64,000 nt of DNA from Lates calcarifer (taxonomy: Eukaryota; Chordata; Actinopteri; Centropomidae): contig NC_066833.1 of assembly GCF_001640805.2 (NCBI RefSeq), positions 1 through 64,000 of the forward strand. The letters are read 5' to 3'. The notes under the pieces are model-generated. The model was given only the letters and a program-made list of their open reading frames with translations, was not told where the DNA came from and did not search any database. A program made the position numbers and the translations under genes. This document shows positions 36,701 through 45,434 of the stretch, in pieces; position 1 is the first letter of the stretch; each line of letters opens with the position of its first letter.

Positions 36701-37914
36701 GTTTTGAAAAATACAATCAGGACAGGCCAGAACATAATGGTGTAAAGCAGAGAGAGAAAAGGCCAAAAGGACAGAGGACAGGAGGACAAGGGACAAGAGG
36801 ACAGGGTCTGTCCTAGAATGACCCTGTAAGCTGGAGTGCAGCTGGTAGAAAAGCCCAGAAGACAGTGACCTTGGAGATAAGGTAATAGTGTATTTTAATG
36901 AGGAGCCCAAAGATAGACATCTAAATGAACCAATGTTTTCATGGTGTAAATTTGACAGACCAATACAATAAACCAGAAAGGTGTGGAAAGTCACACCCAA
37001 AACTGTATATAAAGAGGGACAGAGCCAGTACTGTTTCATGTAGAAATGTGTTTATTAATGGAGCACTTCATTTTTTGCTGTGTAAAATATCACAGATTTT
37101 CTGTGTACGATGTCAAACAAATATAACTGATCATAGAGGAGCAGTACAACTTCACAAAAATACAACCGCACAAAGATAAAATCAATATGAACTTTATGAC
37201 CCAGACCTGACTTTAGGATAGGAAACATATCCTGACTACTACTACTGTTCAAAGCACATTCAGATCATCATAATTCAGGTACAGCAGCTTCCTTACTTAT
37301 TCTCACTGAGCAGTAATTAGAAGGTTATTGAGGGAAAACTCCTAGTTAATGTCCTAGTAGCTGTAGAATGTGATCATGCAGAGGAGAGAGATTAATAGGT
37401 GCTTTAGTATGACCAATAAAGAGCTAATAAGAAAACAAGTTGATGGTGAATAACTGTTGTCAAACCCAATCAGTTTATTTTCACTTTAAATAAACAGGTC
37501 GATAAGAAAAGCAATTTATTCAACCTCTGTCGGCCATTTCGCTCCTAACAACCAAATTAATGCGCAGGCTTGAGGCCGAGGTCTGTCGCTGTGAATATGT
37601 GGTTGCTTCTGTGCAGTTAAAACAGACACATGAGGTTTTTTAAAAACTAATTTCTCCTCCTGAATTTAATCCAATCATAACTAATAAAGGTTTACTGTGT
37701 TAATCCCGCGTCTCTCTTTACAACAGTCTACACTCACACAGAGCACTGAAGTCTCCATGACACAACAAATATGTTACAAAGTAAACGAGCCTGACACGCG
37801 CCGACATTAGCGCCATGCTAACTCGCAGCTAATTTAGAGACGTCACTGACCTGTCCAGTTGAGTGTTCCCGCTCCTCCTGTCGTCGGACGGTGTCTCTGG
37901 ACTTTACACAACAT
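15759..37914 (-). CDS. Coiled-coil protein with MIEAP-like C-terminus, 16 exons
   Basis: Exons on - (5' to 3'): 37914-37851, 36127-36057, 35866-35851, 34982-34968, 34288-34261, 20571-20524, 20374-20327, 20064-20017, 19852-19808, 19259-19212, 19061-19014, 17134-17087, 16652-16472, 16344-16243, 16159-16082, 15950-15759. All have AG/GT borders, every phase joins, and the total is 1080 nt (359 aa plus stop). The N-terminus (about 65 aa) is basic and unfamiliar. Residues of about 66-176 form a charged heptad-type coiled coil from repeated 16-residue exons. The C-terminal part (about 180 aa) has '[13 protein letters not shown]' and ends with a '[20 protein letters not shown]' segment, resembling the C-terminal region of mitochondria-eating protein (spata18 family), though shorter. 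The last four exons and the coil exons are firm; the five 5' exons, across a 13.7-kb intron, rest on phase and on their duplication at 52.8-56.3 kb. Function is unknown. Confidence 0.65.
17850..18085 (+). mobile_element. LINE endonuclease fragment
   Basis: Forward reading gives '[11 protein letters not shown]', a form of the GDFN motif of apurinic-type LINE endonucleases, followed about 35 residues later by a frameshifted 'LDQFTT' and 'PLPHLG'-like region. The family is a Rex/Jockey-type non-LTR element by general look. It lies in the intron between coiled-coil exons 17134 and 19014. Confidence 0.5.
18085..18990. other. Intron sequence, probable unidentified repeat
   Basis: No exon is seen. 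The 18180-18830 interval has the mixed composition of a dispersed repeat (for example 'caccaagtctcaagccgacc' near 18735), but I found no second copy in this window and cannot name it. Confidence 0.3.
19530..19782 (-). mobile_element. tRNA-derived SINE
   Basis: Read on - from about 19782, the head is tRNA-like, with an A-box-like TGGCTCAGGAGGTAGAGC and a B-box-like GGTTTGATTCCCGGC, followed by the fish SINE body and a tail with 'agaaaagcgctatataagta'. It lies between coiled-coil exons 19259 and 19808, and its head starts only about 25 nt past the donor site of exon 19808-19852. A second copy is at 21301-21594. The tRNA-like part is not a functional tRNA gene. Confidence 0.75.
20670..20965. mobile_element. 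End of a Tc1-like transposon
   Basis: The segment begins 'acaatcatgtgaaaaagaaa' followed by 'gtacaccctcttt', which I recognise as the terminal region of a common fish Tc1-like family. No transposase follows before the L2 sequence starts near 21010, so only one end is left. Confidence 0.5.
21301..21594 (-). mobile_element. Second tRNA-derived SINE copy
   Basis: Same family and orientation as 19530-19782: a tRNA-like head at the right end (read on -: GTGGCTCAGGAGGTAGAGCG) and a body with 'caaggacact', 'gtgtgtgaatg' and 'agcgctatataagtacag'. It interrupts the L2 reverse transcriptase exactly at the Y-V-D-D codons. It is the longer copy and keeps more of the GT-rich middle. Confidence 0.8.
21609..22846 (-). 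mobile_element. Nearly complete Tc1/mariner transposon
   Basis: TA dinucleotides at 21607-21608 and 22847-22848 flank inverted termini of about 28 bp (CACTACTCACAATAAGTTAG from both ends, with one mismatch seen over 28 bases). The element is about 1.24 kb and carries a transposase on -. It inserted into the L2 copy, as the LINE sequence continues on both sides. Confidence 0.9.
21745..22680 (-). pseudogene. Tc1/mariner transposase, one in-frame stop
   Basis: The longest open stretch is 22566-21745 (273 aa). The DDE catalytic set is visible: D in LFTDE, D in [10 protein letters not shown] (usually DNAPPHH) and E in [12 protein letters not shown]. Upstream, the same frame continues as [18 protein letters not shown] and then hits TAA at 22603-22605 before rejoining [13 protein letters not shown]. 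The N-terminal DNA-binding region is thus incomplete, and the frame before about 22680 cannot be followed. One stop in an otherwise open gene suggests recent inactivation. The last 20 or so residues extend into terminal sequence. Confidence 0.85.
23900..25760 (+). pseudogene. Endogenous retrovirus relic (pol end and env)
   Basis: About 23990-24290 resembles the zinc-binding start of a retroviral integrase (a W-Q-Q-R-W segment, then '[12 protein letters not shown]'). From about 24660 to 25340 the sequence looks like an env surface region, with the fish-ERV type motif '[12 protein letters not shown]' near 25275. Further on (about 25400-25520) there is a dibasic R-S-K-R cleavage-like site and a 'GFKARDEV' segment typical of the start of a transmembrane subunit. 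Stops and frameshifts break all of it. No paired LTRs were found at its ends. Confidence 0.55.
25800..27040. other. Intron/intergenic sequence after the ERV relic
   Basis: No coding sequence is supported. The 26030-26430 region, including the CACCCT tract, might be the decayed far end of the retrovirus, but no matching LTR partner was found in the window. Confidence 0.3.
26286..26312 (+). repeat. Short (CACCCT)n tandem repeat
   Basis: Four or more CACCCT units in a row. It is not the vertebrate telomere unit (CCCTAA). Confidence 0.85.
27050..27250 (+). pseudogene. HSPA12A-like relic: promoter and start of exon 1
   Basis: The order 'caataaac', 'ggatttacagagag', 'gataaatgcactg', a CTGC-rich leader and 'cctcacctagacaag' follows the promoter of the - HSPA12A-like gene. 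Then 27180 onward reads [16 protein letters not shown], the phosphate-1 loop region, but the start codon is GTG instead of ATG, and similarity ends at about 27250 with a stop just beyond. It lies inside the large intron of the coiled-coil gene, on the opposite strand. Confidence 0.8.
27260..28660. other. AT-rich sequence with no feature recognised
   Basis: Contains poly-A/poly-T tracts (about 27617-27641) and simple AT-rich stretches. I see no exon, transposase or repeat copy that I can support. The open frame at 28138-28428 (-) matches nothing known to me. Confidence 0.35.
28670..29140 (+). mobile_element. LTR-like repeat, copy 1 of 3
   Basis: This matches 52120-52540 over most of its length and 30560-30740 over the central part. 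The shared core has a TATATAA-type box in 'cttcttatataatgcgagtc', then 'gaccttgttctctgtag' and 'tgattgccaaattcag'. A TATA-like box followed by a conserved transcript-start-like block fits an LTR, and the nearby gag fragments support that, but I could not define TG/CA ends. Confidence 0.5.
29160..29925. other. No feature recognised; poly-A tract
   Basis: Contains an A-run at about 29679-29695. Frames at 29204-29555 (+) have no domain I know. The stretch may be internal ERV sequence, since it lies between an LTR-like repeat and a gag fragment. Confidence 0.3.
29930..30180 (-). pseudogene. Retroelement gag (nucleocapsid) fragment, minus copy
   Basis: Read on -, it matches 31030-31250: the same acidic stretch followed by a decayed zinc-knuckle, in which the second cysteine has become Tyr and the Gly of the Pro-Gly-His is Ala. 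Together with the + copy it forms an inverted repeat with roughly 0.85 kb between arms. Confidence 0.6.
30560..30740 (+). mobile_element. LTR-like repeat, copy 2 of 3
   Basis: Shares 'gaaggggaaggagaaaagcc', 'cttatatgatgcgagtcgac' and 'ccttgttctctgtag' with copies at 28670 and 52120. It lies about 300 bp upstream of a + strand gag fragment, the position a 5' LTR would have. The TATATAA of copy 1 reads TATATGA here. Confidence 0.5.
30940..31250 (+). pseudogene. Retroelement gag fragment with CCHC zinc knuckle
   Basis: Near 31180-31235 one frame reads [16 protein letters not shown], which has the exact C-x2-C-x4-H-x4-C spacing of a retroviral nucleocapsid zinc knuckle. Upstream gag sequence is frameshifted, with a stop near 31107. 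No protease or reverse transcriptase follows that I can identify. Confidence 0.65.
31255..33030. other. Intron sequence with no gene recognised
   Basis: Mostly AT-rich sequence, perhaps decayed retroelement body. A purine-rich 'agacaaa/gacagac' stretch begins near 32935. No splice-supported exon was found. Confidence 0.3.
33030..33464. repeat. Penelope-like scrap and GACA-rich low-complexity sequence
   Basis: About 33040-33110 resembles the 'cagtcatccaggtc' flank seen in the Penelope-like fragments at 9.0 and 11.2 kb. The 33295-33430 part is rich in 'agacaaa' and 'cagacaca' units. Confidence 0.4.
36430..37040 (+). mobile_element. Retroviral-type LTR, 3'-truncated copy
   Basis: Matches 39790-40395: shared 'agatgttagtgttcactgca', 'ggaagagttaagaaataat', 'caatcaggacaggccagaac' and 'agagggacagagccagtac'. 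It lacks the AATAAA and U5 part that the other copy has. It is absent from block B, so it arrived in A after the duplication or was lost from B. Confidence 0.65.
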
Positions 37915-38141
37915 TTTTAGACAGGGGCAGTTTCTCTGTTCAGCCCCCGGGGTTTTAAATCTGCCGAACCCCGCCACGACGCAGGTACCAGCATCCGTTG
38001 ATTCAGCCACGGTGTTCGAATTCCGGCGTCTGACGTCACCTTTTTATAATTGGAGGGCGCATTCGATGATGCGTTAAAAGATCACAGAGCGTCGTAAAAA
38101 CCAAAACTGAGGACTGGGACTCTCCTACAGGCACAAAGCCA
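37915..38141 (-). promoter_or_regulatory. Promoter of the coiled-coil gene with CRE and TATA box
   Basis: A perfect cAMP-response palindrome TGACGTCA lies at 38031-38038. Directly beside it, upstream on -, is a TATA box (TTATAAAAA on -, about 38041-38049). The start codon follows about 120 nt downstream at 37914. The CRE-TATA arrangement is kept unchanged in the duplicate at 56195-56213 although neighbouring bases differ, which supports selection or recency. The region is CpG-richer than its surroundings. Confidence 0.7.
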
Positions 38142-39075
38142 GCGATGGGTCGAGTGCTAATTCAGACTAGACTTTTAAATGTAGTTTTAGTCGCTTACTG
38201 AACATTATAAGATGTCTAAAGATAAACAGCCTCAATAAAGACACAATATGGAGACAGATGATTCCAAGTAGAAATGACTATAAATGAATAAACAACCAGC
38301 TCCACTTAAAGAGATTTAGATTTTATTTTAGTTTGCTTTATAACTGTTGCACTTTTTATTTCATTCTTTGACAGTAACAGAAAATATACATGACCTGGTT
38401 CCATCAGTTACAAATATTGATTCGTTCATGGACTGGAATGGACTGTGTTTTCTATATTTTAGGTCACATCAACCAATCAGTGCACAAACAGACTTGAAGG
38501 GACACAGTGACTGATCCTGCACAGGACAGTTGTTGATTTGCTACAATCCACACTGCACTAATCAGTAAAATACAGGTGATCAACAGGTCAGGTGGTTGTG
38601 CAGGTAAGAAGCTGGCAGCGTGTTTTCAGGTGAACTCAGCTGCAGTCAGAGGGATGTGGAGTTTCTTCAACGTAAAAGGAAATGTGAAAAAGCGGGCATG
38701 GGTTAGTACAGTTTAAAGTTGACCAGAGAGCTGCAGGAATGATCCTAAAACCAGGTGATAGTCTGTTAGTAAACATCTCTAGTTACTTGTATTTACCTGT
38801 ATCATTCCTCAGCTTCCTGTTGGGGTTTGTTGACAGAACAAAGAACCATTTTGTCATCACTACAATCATTACAATGTAGTGATGACAAAATGTTTCACTC
38901 CAGATTATCTTAGTGTTATATCTTTACGGTTATTATAAGGCAAATCAGAGTGAAAAATACTGAGGTCGAAATGGTCCAGTGTTTCCACAGAGGTGACTGA
39001 CACTAAGACTAAGATTTAACAGGAGTATAACACTGGAGACCTGGGTCAGTCATTCAGTCTATAAATAAATTTATA
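38142..39075. other. Intergenic sequence, nothing recognised
   Basis: Unique-looking sequence between the coiled-coil promoter and the L2 element. There is a small imperfect palindrome at about 38858-38892 around 'cattttgtcatcactacaat'. No coding sequence is supported. Confidence 0.35.
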
Positions 39076-39789
39076 TCAGAGTCTGCGTAAAGCCTGAAAA
39101 GAATTATTTATGTAGCACAGAATCTCAGCAGAAGTTATCTCAGGGCACTATTCACATAGAACAGACCATTAAGGGCTTTGTATGTGAGGAGGAGGATTTT
39201 GAATTCTACTCTGGATTTGACTGGGAGCCAATGTAGAGAGGCTAACACAGGAGAAATATGGTCTCTTTTCCTAGTTCCTGTCAGTAATGGTGCTGCAGCA
39301 TTTTGAATCAGCTGCAGAGCCTGATAATAATGAATTACAGTAGTGCAGCCTGGAAGTAACAAATGCATGGACTAGTTTTTCTGCATCTTTTTGGGACAGA
39401 AAATGTCTCATTGTGACCCTTGTGGAACTCCATGTCTAACTTTTGTGTACATGGAGGAGTTGTTGTTAACATGTACAAACTGAAGCCTATCAGATAGATA
39501 GGACTTAAACCAGTTTAGTGCCGTTCCTTTAATGCCAATAAAGTGCTCCAGTCTCTGTAAAAGGATGTGATGGTCAATCATATCAAAAGCAGCACTGAGA
39601 TCTAACAAGACAAGTACAGAAACAAGTCCATTGTCTGATGCTATCAGGAGGTCGTTCGTAACTTTTACAAGTGCTGTCTCTGTGCTGTGATACAGCCTAA
39701 ATCCTGACTGAAAAACCTCAAATAAACTATTATCCTGTAGAAAGTCGCACAACTGTTTTGCAACTGCTTTTGTAGTGCAAGAAGTCAAC

Positions 39790-40513
39790 AGTGATGTGCA
39801 AAGAGTAAAGTGCCTCTAAAAGAGAGAATGTTGCAGCAAGCTAATGATCTTAAAGGAATATTGTAAAAAATGGTATTTACTGTATGATTCAAAGTGATTC
39901 AAAGAAAACATGTTAAATGTCACTGTGTGAGAGCAGATGTTAGTGTTCACTGCATATAATGCATACTCTGTGTAATCCATATTAAAGGGTTAAAAAAGAT
40001 ACATAATTTTTAAAAAATAATACAAGGAAGAGTTAAGAAATAATTATGTAAATTCAAAGATAACTTGGTTTTAAAAATTACAATCAGGACAGGCCAGAAC
40101 ATAATGGTGTAAAACAGAGAGTGAACAGGTCAGATGAGGACAGGGCCAGCTTTGACATGACCCAGTAAGTGAAACTTGGCAAGAGAAAAGTCCAGGTGCA
40201 TTCCAGGAGACAGTGGCATATGACGATAAGTTAATAGTGTATTTTAAAGAGGGGACCAAGGATGGACAGTTAGACTAACCAATGTTTTAATGGTGTAAAT
40301 TTGATAAACCAATAAAATAATCAGAGAGGCGTGGAAAGTCACAGCCAAAACTGTATAAAAGAGGGACAGAGCCAGTACAGTTTTAGAGCTCTTCAGGTGT
40401 ATCATGTATGTACTGTGAACGGTTCTTTGTCGACAAATAAACTCTGCTGCCTTGGACACTGCCGTCTCCTGAATCAGGCTGAAGATTTCTGATCGCAGCC
40501 CAGTGGATTTTGG
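39790..40513 (+). mobile_element. Retroviral-type solo LTR inside the L2 element
   Basis: About 720 bp with a clear LTR plan on +: U3, then a TATA box in 'actgtataaaagaggg' (about 40351), an AATAAA signal in 'gacaaataaactctgctgcc' (about 40436), and a U5-like end. Ends carry an inverted AGTGATGTG/CACATCACT. A truncated copy is at 36430-37040. It splits the L2 reverse transcriptase between 'LSKILEKV' and '[12 protein letters not shown]'. Confidence 0.7.
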
Positions 40514-40999
40514 ACTTTAAACCCAAATCCACATCACTTTCTCTAGGATCTTAGAAAGAAAGGGGAGGTTAGATATTGGTCTGTAATTGGCTAATACGTC
40601 TGGATCTAGAGTGGGCTTTTTTAGAAGAGGTTTGATTACAGCTGTTTTATACGACTGCAGCACATAACCTGTTACCAAGGACAGATTTAACATATCTAAC
40701 ACAGGACTGCAAATTAAGGGCAGAGCTTCCTTAAGCAGCCTAGTTGGGATGGGGTCTAAGAGACAGGTTGAAGGTTTAGATGCTGAAATAATTGATGTGA
40801 GCTGGGCTAGGTCGATGGATAGAAAAGGAGTCAAGGTTAGGTTTTGCAGCTGACTCTATGGATCCTGTGTTATGACATAAATCTGTACTGATTGAAGGCA
40901 GGATGTGATTAATTTTATCTCTAATGGTAGAGATTTTATCATTAAAGAAGTTCATAAAATTCGGCTGGAAGTGTCTCATTAGGTATTTCATTACACCTG

Positions 41000-41435
41000 C
41001 TCAGCATGGCTACCATACAGGATCTTCTAGCTGCTGGAGGTTCACAGGAAGCCAATCACTACCATTTGTTCTGGGCCTGTCCAAAAATAAATATTTTCTG
41101 GCGCAAGGTTTATTCTGAACTAGTAACTATATTTGGAACTGACATTACATTTAACTGGGACAAACTTCTTTTTGGGCTTGTACACTCAGCTAATGTAAGT
41201 GTGAAAAATAAATATTTATTTGGAATACTGAGTCTAGCTGCTAGAAAAGCACTTACAAAGAAATGGCTCAAGCCAGACATCCCATCTATAGATGAATGGT
41301 ATAATATTATTTACGATATATATGTAATGGAAAGAATCACTTTTTCAATGAGGCTCCAGCAATCTAAATTCAATGACATCTGGAAGCTGTGGCAAATGTA
41401 CTTTTCCCTGAAACGCCCTTCTTTTGTTTAAGTTT
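41000..41435 (+). mobile_element. L1-type LINE C-terminal fragment inserted in L2
   Basis: The frame at 41006-41431 (141 aa) ends an L1/Tx1-type ORF2: 'HYHLFWACPKINIFW', 'AARKALTKKWL' and 'MERITFSMRLQQSKF' are typical of the C-terminal region after the reverse transcriptase. It is on the strand opposite to the host L2 and is open to its stop at 41429-41431, so it is probably a young 5'-truncated insertion. Confidence 0.7.
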
Positions 41436-41442
41436 CTTTTAC

Positions 41443-41758
41443 ATTGAACATGTAACAGTCTTCCCACAGAATCCCGTTCTATCAGACCACCTTGCACGTA
41501 GGCTTGAAAGAGTGTGGTGTTCCACCAAACTGGAAGAAATGCTGAAGAGAAACCTGGGGTTGTTCTAATTATCCTCTATTAATGATGAGTAATAGGTGCC
41601 TCTTGCATTATAGAGAGCCTTTTTATATCTTTTGACACTATCCTGCCAGGCTAAGTGGGATTCTTCCAGTTTGGTGGAACGCCACACTCTTTCAAGCCTA
41701 CGTGCAAGGTGGTCTGATAGAACGGGATTCTGTGGGAAGACTGTTACATGTTCAATGT
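41443..41758. repeat. 98-bp inverted repeat within the L2 endonuclease region
   Basis: The arm 41443-41541 is the near-perfect reverse complement of 41660-41758 (including 'gaatcccgttctatcagacc' against 'ggtctgatagaacgggattc'), with roughly 118 bp between arms. The right arm is in place in the L2 sequence; the left arm is the extra, inverted copy directly beside the L1-type fragment. Confidence 0.85.
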
Positions 41759-43027
41759 CAATACCATAAGCTAAAACAAGGTTGAGAGTGTGACTGAAAC
41801 AGTGAGTGGGTTTATTTACACACTGAGAGAAGCCAATACAGTCTAGTAAAGAGGAAAAAGCAGAGCTAAGGCTGTCATTGTTGACATCAACATGAATATT
41901 GAAGTCGCCTACGATAATAACTTTATCTGTTTTAAGAACCAAACTCGACAGGAACTCTGAAAATTCAGATAAGAAATCAGAGTATGGACCAGGAGGACGG
42001 TACACTACAACAAATAGAACTGGCTTTAATATAATTCCACCTTGGGTGGGACAGACTAAGAACAAGACTTTCAAATGAATTATAATTGAGTTTAGGTTTA
42101 GGGTTAATTAATAAAGTGGAGTTGAAAATGGCTGCGACTCCACCTCCACGGCCAGTGTCTCGGGGAATCTGAGTATTAATATGACTGGGGGGGGGTTGAT
42201 TCATTCAGGCTAACATACTCATCCTGACACAGCCAGGTTTCAGTCAGACAGAAGATATCCAGATGGTGATCTGATATCATCATATCATTTACTAGTACAG
42301 CTTTGGATGAGAGAGATCTGATACTGAGTAATCCGCATTTAATTATTTTATTTTGTTGTACATTTGAGGTGGCTGTGCTGATTTTTATTAGATTATTGTG
42401 ACTAACTCCTCTTTTGTTGATCTTCGATTTAGTTAATTTAAATGGTCGGGGGGCAGACACAGTCTCTATAGGGTAATGGAGGGGTGACTGTTCTAAAGGA
42501 GGCACAGAGAAGCGTGTAAGACTGCAGCTCTGTCTCCTGGCCTGAACTCTGGATTGTCAGGGCTTTGGCTTCCTAATAAACTCTGTCAGATTTGTAGATA
42601 TGAGAGATGCTCCATCAAAAATGGGATGAATGCCGTCTCTCCTAACCAGACCAGGTCTCCCCCAGAAACTCTTCCAATGGTCTACAAAGCCCACATCGTT
42701 TTCTGGACACCACCTCGACAGCCAGTGGTTGAGTGAAGACATGTGGCTGTACATGTCATCACTGGAGAGATTGGGCAGGGGACCAGAGAAAACTACGGTG
42801 TCCAACAATGGTCTTTGCAAATGTACACACCGAATCAATATTAACTTTAGTGACCTCCGACTGGCGTAGTCGGGTGTCATTAGCGCCGACGTGAATAACA
42901 ATTTTATTATGGCTACAGGGGGCTGTTTAGCACTAGCTGCTGAATTAGATTCCATGGTGCAGAGCCGGGACTCTAATTCACTAAGCCTCGCCTCGAGTAC
43001 AGAAAACAGACTACATTTATTACACAT

Positions 43028-44146
43028 ACCATTTTTTTTATGTGGAGTGGTTTGTCTCCACCTGTAGTCCAGTATTCCCTCTCTTTTAGCTGTGTTTGGT
43101 CTCTACCAATGCTCCACTGTGTTCACCAGCTGCTCAGTGGAGTGGATTCATACAGCTGTTTCTATGACAACACCTCACTTCACTGAGCCAGCACTTCAGA
43201 CATCAACACTCATGTCTAGGACTGGGAGCATGATCCTCCCTCCTCAGCGGCAACAGATTTAAGACAGAAGAGCAGCAGCTGGAGTCGTCCTCTGAGCAGA
43301 CACTGAAGGTGAAACTCTAGAGGAAGTCCATTTTACAGCTGTATCCTCAACTCACTGCTGAGAAGCATTTTTCATCTCCTTCGCATGTTTCCTTAGAGCT
43401 TAGAGCAAAAATTTAATAGCATAAATATTTTGAGAAAGAGGTAACAACCACAGTGTGTTCTGAATCAGTTTTCATTTTCTGTGTATGTGTTTGGTGTAAC
43501 AACACTCCAAGGGTAATTGGCCTTCGAATGTTTGAGCTCCGCTGTGTTAGATGTTGTTTCTGGATCTGAAAAAACAAGAATGCGGAGGTGTCTTAAAACT
43601 TCATTCTATCTGTTGGCCAGCAGGTGGCGACACGTGGTTGCTAAAAGAAGCCCGTTGGTATTGAAGTCGAGGAGAAAATGGCCTCCTTCTCACTTGATTT
43701 ATTACCTCAGTGAACATTCTCCTAATGAGTTTATGGTTTCAATTGTTAGCTGTAAGTCTCCTTCAATATAACATGGTGTTGATTTTGTAAACTGTGGCTG
43801 CATGTAGAGGAAAATAGACGATAAAGCAGGGTATGCTTTGGGGCGTGGCTATTGTGGCAGCTTCTACTACATATGTCTACCTGTCAATCATGATAGAGGA
43901 CAGAGTGATGCCTCTCAGAGAGGTGACTCTGTCATTGGGTGCCTTAAGGTCATCACAGTTAGCAGACACTCTAAGGCTGTTAATTGTTTTTCACTAATTA
44001 TGGATGAATCTTGTAAACCAAGCTAACTAGCTGATGCATTGCATTAGCTGATGACTTAGCATTTGCTAGGGGATTCCTATACTGAGCTCAATGACTACTG
44101 GAAAGCAGGTGAGTCAGGACTGGAGCTGCAACACACCTCTGCAGAG

Positions 44147-44148
<2 letters not shown>
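43028..44148. other. Intergenic sequence, nothing recognised
   Basis: The first 200-300 bp may be L2 5' UTR. A small open frame at 43517-43771 (+) has no family match I know. Confidence 0.35.

Positions 44149-44186
<38 letters not shown>
44149..44186. repeat. (CA)n microsatellite
   Basis: About 19 uninterrupted CA units. Confidence 0.95.
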
Positions 44187-44187
<1 letters not shown>

Positions 44188-44189
44188 CT

Positions 44190-45430
44190 ACAGGAAATGG
44201 AAACACAATGGAACAGAGACACAGGAAAACACTGGAGTGACAAGAAACAACACCAAATGTTCAAATAGAAACTAACAACTTTATCATTACTTCAGATGAA
44301 CATGTTAAAGTGATACAGAAACACACAGGTTCTCATCAGCATCTATATAATCACTTCAGTTCTAAAGAATCACCTGAATGACCTCCAGTGTTTCTTGTCA
44401 GTTTTCTCCTTGTGTCTCCTGTGGTGTGGCAAAGCTTCCATCCAGACACACCTGCTTCTTGTTGACCAATAGAGCTCAGTATAATAACCCTGGTCTTCTC
44501 GCTACGCATTGCAAGATTGTTCTGCTTTGTCATGTGGTTACACATCCAGGCAGCTTTAGTTTGTAGTGTACTGACACAGAGTAATTCTCCAGTGCTTTTT
44601 TGCTCATTCTCTGTTTTCTCGGTATCTAGTTCTCTTCTGGTCCATTGCTGCTGCTCACCTCTGCTGATTTGCTGCCACATTCCTCCATGCTACTCATCTC
44701 CATCAGCCTTCAGTCTCTGCTGTCACTCCCCCACCACTGCCTGCTGGACTCCACTCACCCACTACCTGGCTTCATTAGCACTCAAGATTCCCCATGCCTC
44801 TCAACTCCCCCTCATCCATTCCCCTTCATTGACTGAGTTACTCAACATTAGAATCACTTACCTTTGTCTGCTGACGTCCTGGGCTGTGTCTGCTCTGGGC
44901 TCCCTACCAAACTTAACATCCACAAAACCTAACATACATTCCAAATCACACATATTAATTTACAATATTGTCTGCATAATTAGCAGGTTGATTGTCATTG
45001 CTCACACATTCCGCTGGAAAAAAGAAAATATGGAACGGCAAGATATTAACTACACCATGTCAGTCAGTGTGCAGAGAAGCATTTTACCACAATAACAACA
45101 CAGCTTTAATATAAAACATCTTTAAAATAAATTTCAACACATCACAGAACAGAGTGGCTTACAAAATAAAATGAACTGGAAATAACAACAAACCATATGA
45201 TCACCCAACTCTCTAAAATTAGCCACAAATCTAAGTTGTTAGACTGGTAACATAAAATAAAGGTCAGTGTTGGTGATGCAGAGACCTCACACTGACAGTA
45301 CATAACATTCATATAGAAACATATTATTGTTATTTATAGAATGAGAATGTGAAAGAGAAGTGAATCTAAAAACAGATAAAACACCCTGTTAAAGGACAAT
45401 ACATGATTGTCATCATTCTTCTGATTTAGT
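44190..45430. other. Intergenic sequence downstream of the - HSPA12A-like gene
   Basis: No gene is supported. The longest open frame (44517-45095, +) is serine- and leucine-rich without a recognisable domain, and a pyrimidine-rich strand alone would produce it. The 45100-45430 part is likely 3' UTR of the - gene. Confidence 0.35.
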
Positions 45431-45434
45431 TAGT

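Larger units (their letters stand above)
33465..38141 (-). repeat. Segmental duplication, block A
   Basis: Matches block B (52840-56311) in the same orientation with high identity, ending abruptly at 38141/56311 after 'caggcacaaagccagc'. Block A keeps a segment of about 1.0 kb (33820-34830, including exon 34261-34288) absent from B. It also holds LTR-derived sequence at about 36375-37050 where B has unrelated sequence. B carries a solo LTR and a short repeat insertion that A lacks. The block holds the promoter and first five exons of the coiled-coil gene. Confidence 0.85.
39080..43027 (-). mobile_element. L2-clade LINE with esterase ORF1, endonuclease and RT, broken
   Basis: All modules of an L2-type element are present in order on -. 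ORF1 (43027-42557) has a heptad-like start (LEARLSELESRL) and an SGNH-esterase ending with a DGIHP motif. The endonuclease (42505-41565) is split over frames and includes FCLTETWL, VVYRPPGPY and VGDFNIHVD. The reverse transcriptase (about 40990-39140) is also split and includes 'NYRPISNLPFLSKILEKV', [17 protein letters not shown] and '[12 protein letters not shown]'. The tail (39080-39160) matches the L2 3' end. The block with the catalytic Y-x-D-D is deleted near 39410. An LTR, an L1-type fragment and an inverted duplication interrupt it. Confidence 0.85.

Noticed and set aside
44517..45095. 192-codon open frame on +
   Set aside because: The sequence is pyrimidine-rich with an overlapping frame in another register, and has no domain, splice context or second copy.
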